This document shows, in pieces, positions 5,699 through 6,594 of a DNA stretch of 6,594 bases. Each line of letters starts with the position of its first letter. Positions within the stretch are counted from its first letter, which is position 1. The position numbers and the translations under genes are program-made. The notes under the pieces are model-generated. The model was not told where the DNA came from, searched no databases, and saw only the letters and a list, made by a program, of their open reading frames with translations. The DNA is from Actinomycetota bacterium (lineage in GTDB: Bacteria; Actinomycetota; Acidimicrobiia; Acidimicrobiales; Ilumatobacteraceae), in NCBI GenBank assembly GCA_005789925.1, contig SXWG01000066.1, positions 1-6,594 of the forward strand, read 5' to 3'.

Positions 5699-6594
5699 AT
5701 GACGACACCAAGCCACGGTGTGCCGTACGCACCCCCTCATCCAGGTGCGTCCTATGCGCCGACCGGGGCGTGGAACAGCTCGCAACCAGCTGGTCATCGA
5801 CGGTTCCACACATTCGCCGTTGATCGTCCGTTTTCTCTCGACGGAGGTGCGGCGTTACGCGATGTCACCATCGCATACGAGACGTGGGGAACCTTGAACG
5901 CCGATGCGAGCAATGCGATTCTCGTGTGTCATGCGTGGACAGGTGACAGTCACGTCGCCGGTCCTGCGGGAGAAGGTCACCCGACGCCAGGTTGGTGGGA
6001 AGGTGTCATCGGGCCTGGCGGCTTCATCGACACCAACAAACAGTTCGTGGTGTGCGCAAACGTTCTCGGCGGCTGCCAAGGCTCCACTGGTCCCGCGTCA
6101 CCGCATCCGGTCGATGGCAAACCCTACGGATTGCGCTTTCCTGTCATCACAATCCGCGACATGGTGCGGGCGCAGGTTCATTTGGCTGACCATCTCGGTG
6201 TGCGACGTTGGCGAAGCGTCATCGGTGGGTCGATGGGGGGCATGCAGGCCCTGGAGTGGGCCGTCACGTACCCCGAGCGAGTCGCATCGGTGATTCCGAT
6301 CGCGACGTGCATCGAGTCGAGCGCGCAGCAGATCGCGTGGGGTGCCATCGGGCGCCGAGCGCTGCAAATGGATCCCGCGTGGAACGGCGGGGACTACTAC
6401 GACGCAGCGCCCGATGAAGGTCCGTGGCGCGGCCTCGCCGTCGCACGCATGATCGCTCAGGTCACGTTTCGCACCGACAACGCTTTCAACGAACGATTTG
6501 GCCGCGATTTATCAGAGGCCAACATTCACGATGACGGTTTGCACTTCTTCGACAGGTTCGAAGTTGAGCGTTACCTCGATCACCACGGCGACAA
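5699..6594 (+). CDS. metX: Homoserine O-acyltransferase (MetX), 3' end beyond window
   Basis: The 298 visible codons encode an alpha/beta-hydrolase-fold homoserine O-acetyltransferase. This enzyme activates homoserine with an acyl group from acyl-CoA for transsulfuration or direct sulfhydrylation in methionine synthesis. Motifs seen are AYETWGTLNADASNAIL (59-75), CHAWTGDSHVAG (77-88), NVLGGCQGSTGP (121-132) and the nucleophile elbow GGSMGG (176-181) with Ser178. The catalytic Asp and His lie in the missing C-terminal part, roughly 70-80 residues. A tail of about 34 residues rich in Pro, Gly, Ser and Tyr precedes the conserved HRRFHTF; it looks disordered. The strong Shine-Dalgarno site supports ATG 5699, so the tail is probably real. 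Acetyl versus succinyl donor cannot be settled here. The leader looks like a SAM riboswitch, fitting end-product control of methionine synthesis. Confidence 0.93.
   Translation, partial: MTTPSHGVPYAPPHPGASYAPTGAWNSSQPAGHRRFHTFAVDRPFSLDGGAALRDVTIAYETWGTLNADASNAILVCHAWTGDSHVAGPAGEGHPTPGWWEGVIGPGGFIDTNKQFVVCANVLGGCQGSTGPASPHPVDGKPYGLRFPVITIRDMVRAQVHLADHLGVRRWRSVIGGSMGGMQALEWAVTYPERVASVIPIATCIESSAQQIAWGAIGRRALQMDPAWNGGDYYDAAPDEGPWRGLAVARMIAQVTFRTDNAFNERFGRDLSEANIHDDGLHFFDRFEVERYLDHHGD

Overview
This window looks like chromosomal DNA from a high-GC bacterium, most likely an actinobacterium. My best guess is an Acidimicrobiia/Ilumatobacter-like lineage. The reasons are the GTG/ATG starts that mostly lack Shine-Dalgarno sequences, the SURF1 and MetX family types, and the tight packing. 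This placement is inference; no marker gene in the window settles it. Eight protein-coding genes are supported, and two run off the window edges. I found no tRNA, rRNA, CRISPR array, insertion sequence or phage gene.

Layout: (1) An aldo/keto reductase lies on the minus strand and is cut at its 3' end by the left edge (1-642). (2) A metallo-beta-lactamase-fold hydrolase (676-1605) is transcribed divergently from it, about 30 bp away. (3) A SURF1-family cytochrome oxidase assembly protein (minus, 2305-1571) converges on the hydrolase, and the two coding ends overlap by 35 bp. (4) A CHK/APH-like phosphotransferase (2356-3408) diverges from SURF1. It is followed after 13 bp by a DCC-family thiol-disulfide protein (3422-3790), probably in the same operon. 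(5) A SET-domain protein with a post-SET cysteine cluster (minus, 4541-3777) overlaps the end of the DCC gene by 14 bp. (6) An isocitrate lyase/PEP mutase superfamily lyase (4647-5510) diverges from the SET gene. (7) A structured leader (about 5522-5638) follows, then metX, homoserine O-acyltransferase (5699 to the right edge, incomplete).

The most interesting element is the metX leader. It carries the core landmarks of the SAM-I/SAM-IV riboswitch clan: an AAGAG junction, GGCAACC, GGTGCC, and a closing P1 helix CGCAT/ATGCG. P2 is strikingly short. Immediately downstream a 10-bp pairing can cover the whole metX Shine-Dalgarno sequence. Together these suggest feedback control of methionine synthesis by S-adenosylmethionine at the level of translation. 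The rest of the window is a string of mostly unrelated single genes rather than one pathway.

A second structural signal is a step in base composition. The left-end reductase and the first ~50 codons of the hydrolase have about 90% G/C at third codon positions. From about position 825 rightward this falls to about 70% or less. The step lies inside an intact gene, so it may mark a recombination junction or an assembly join.
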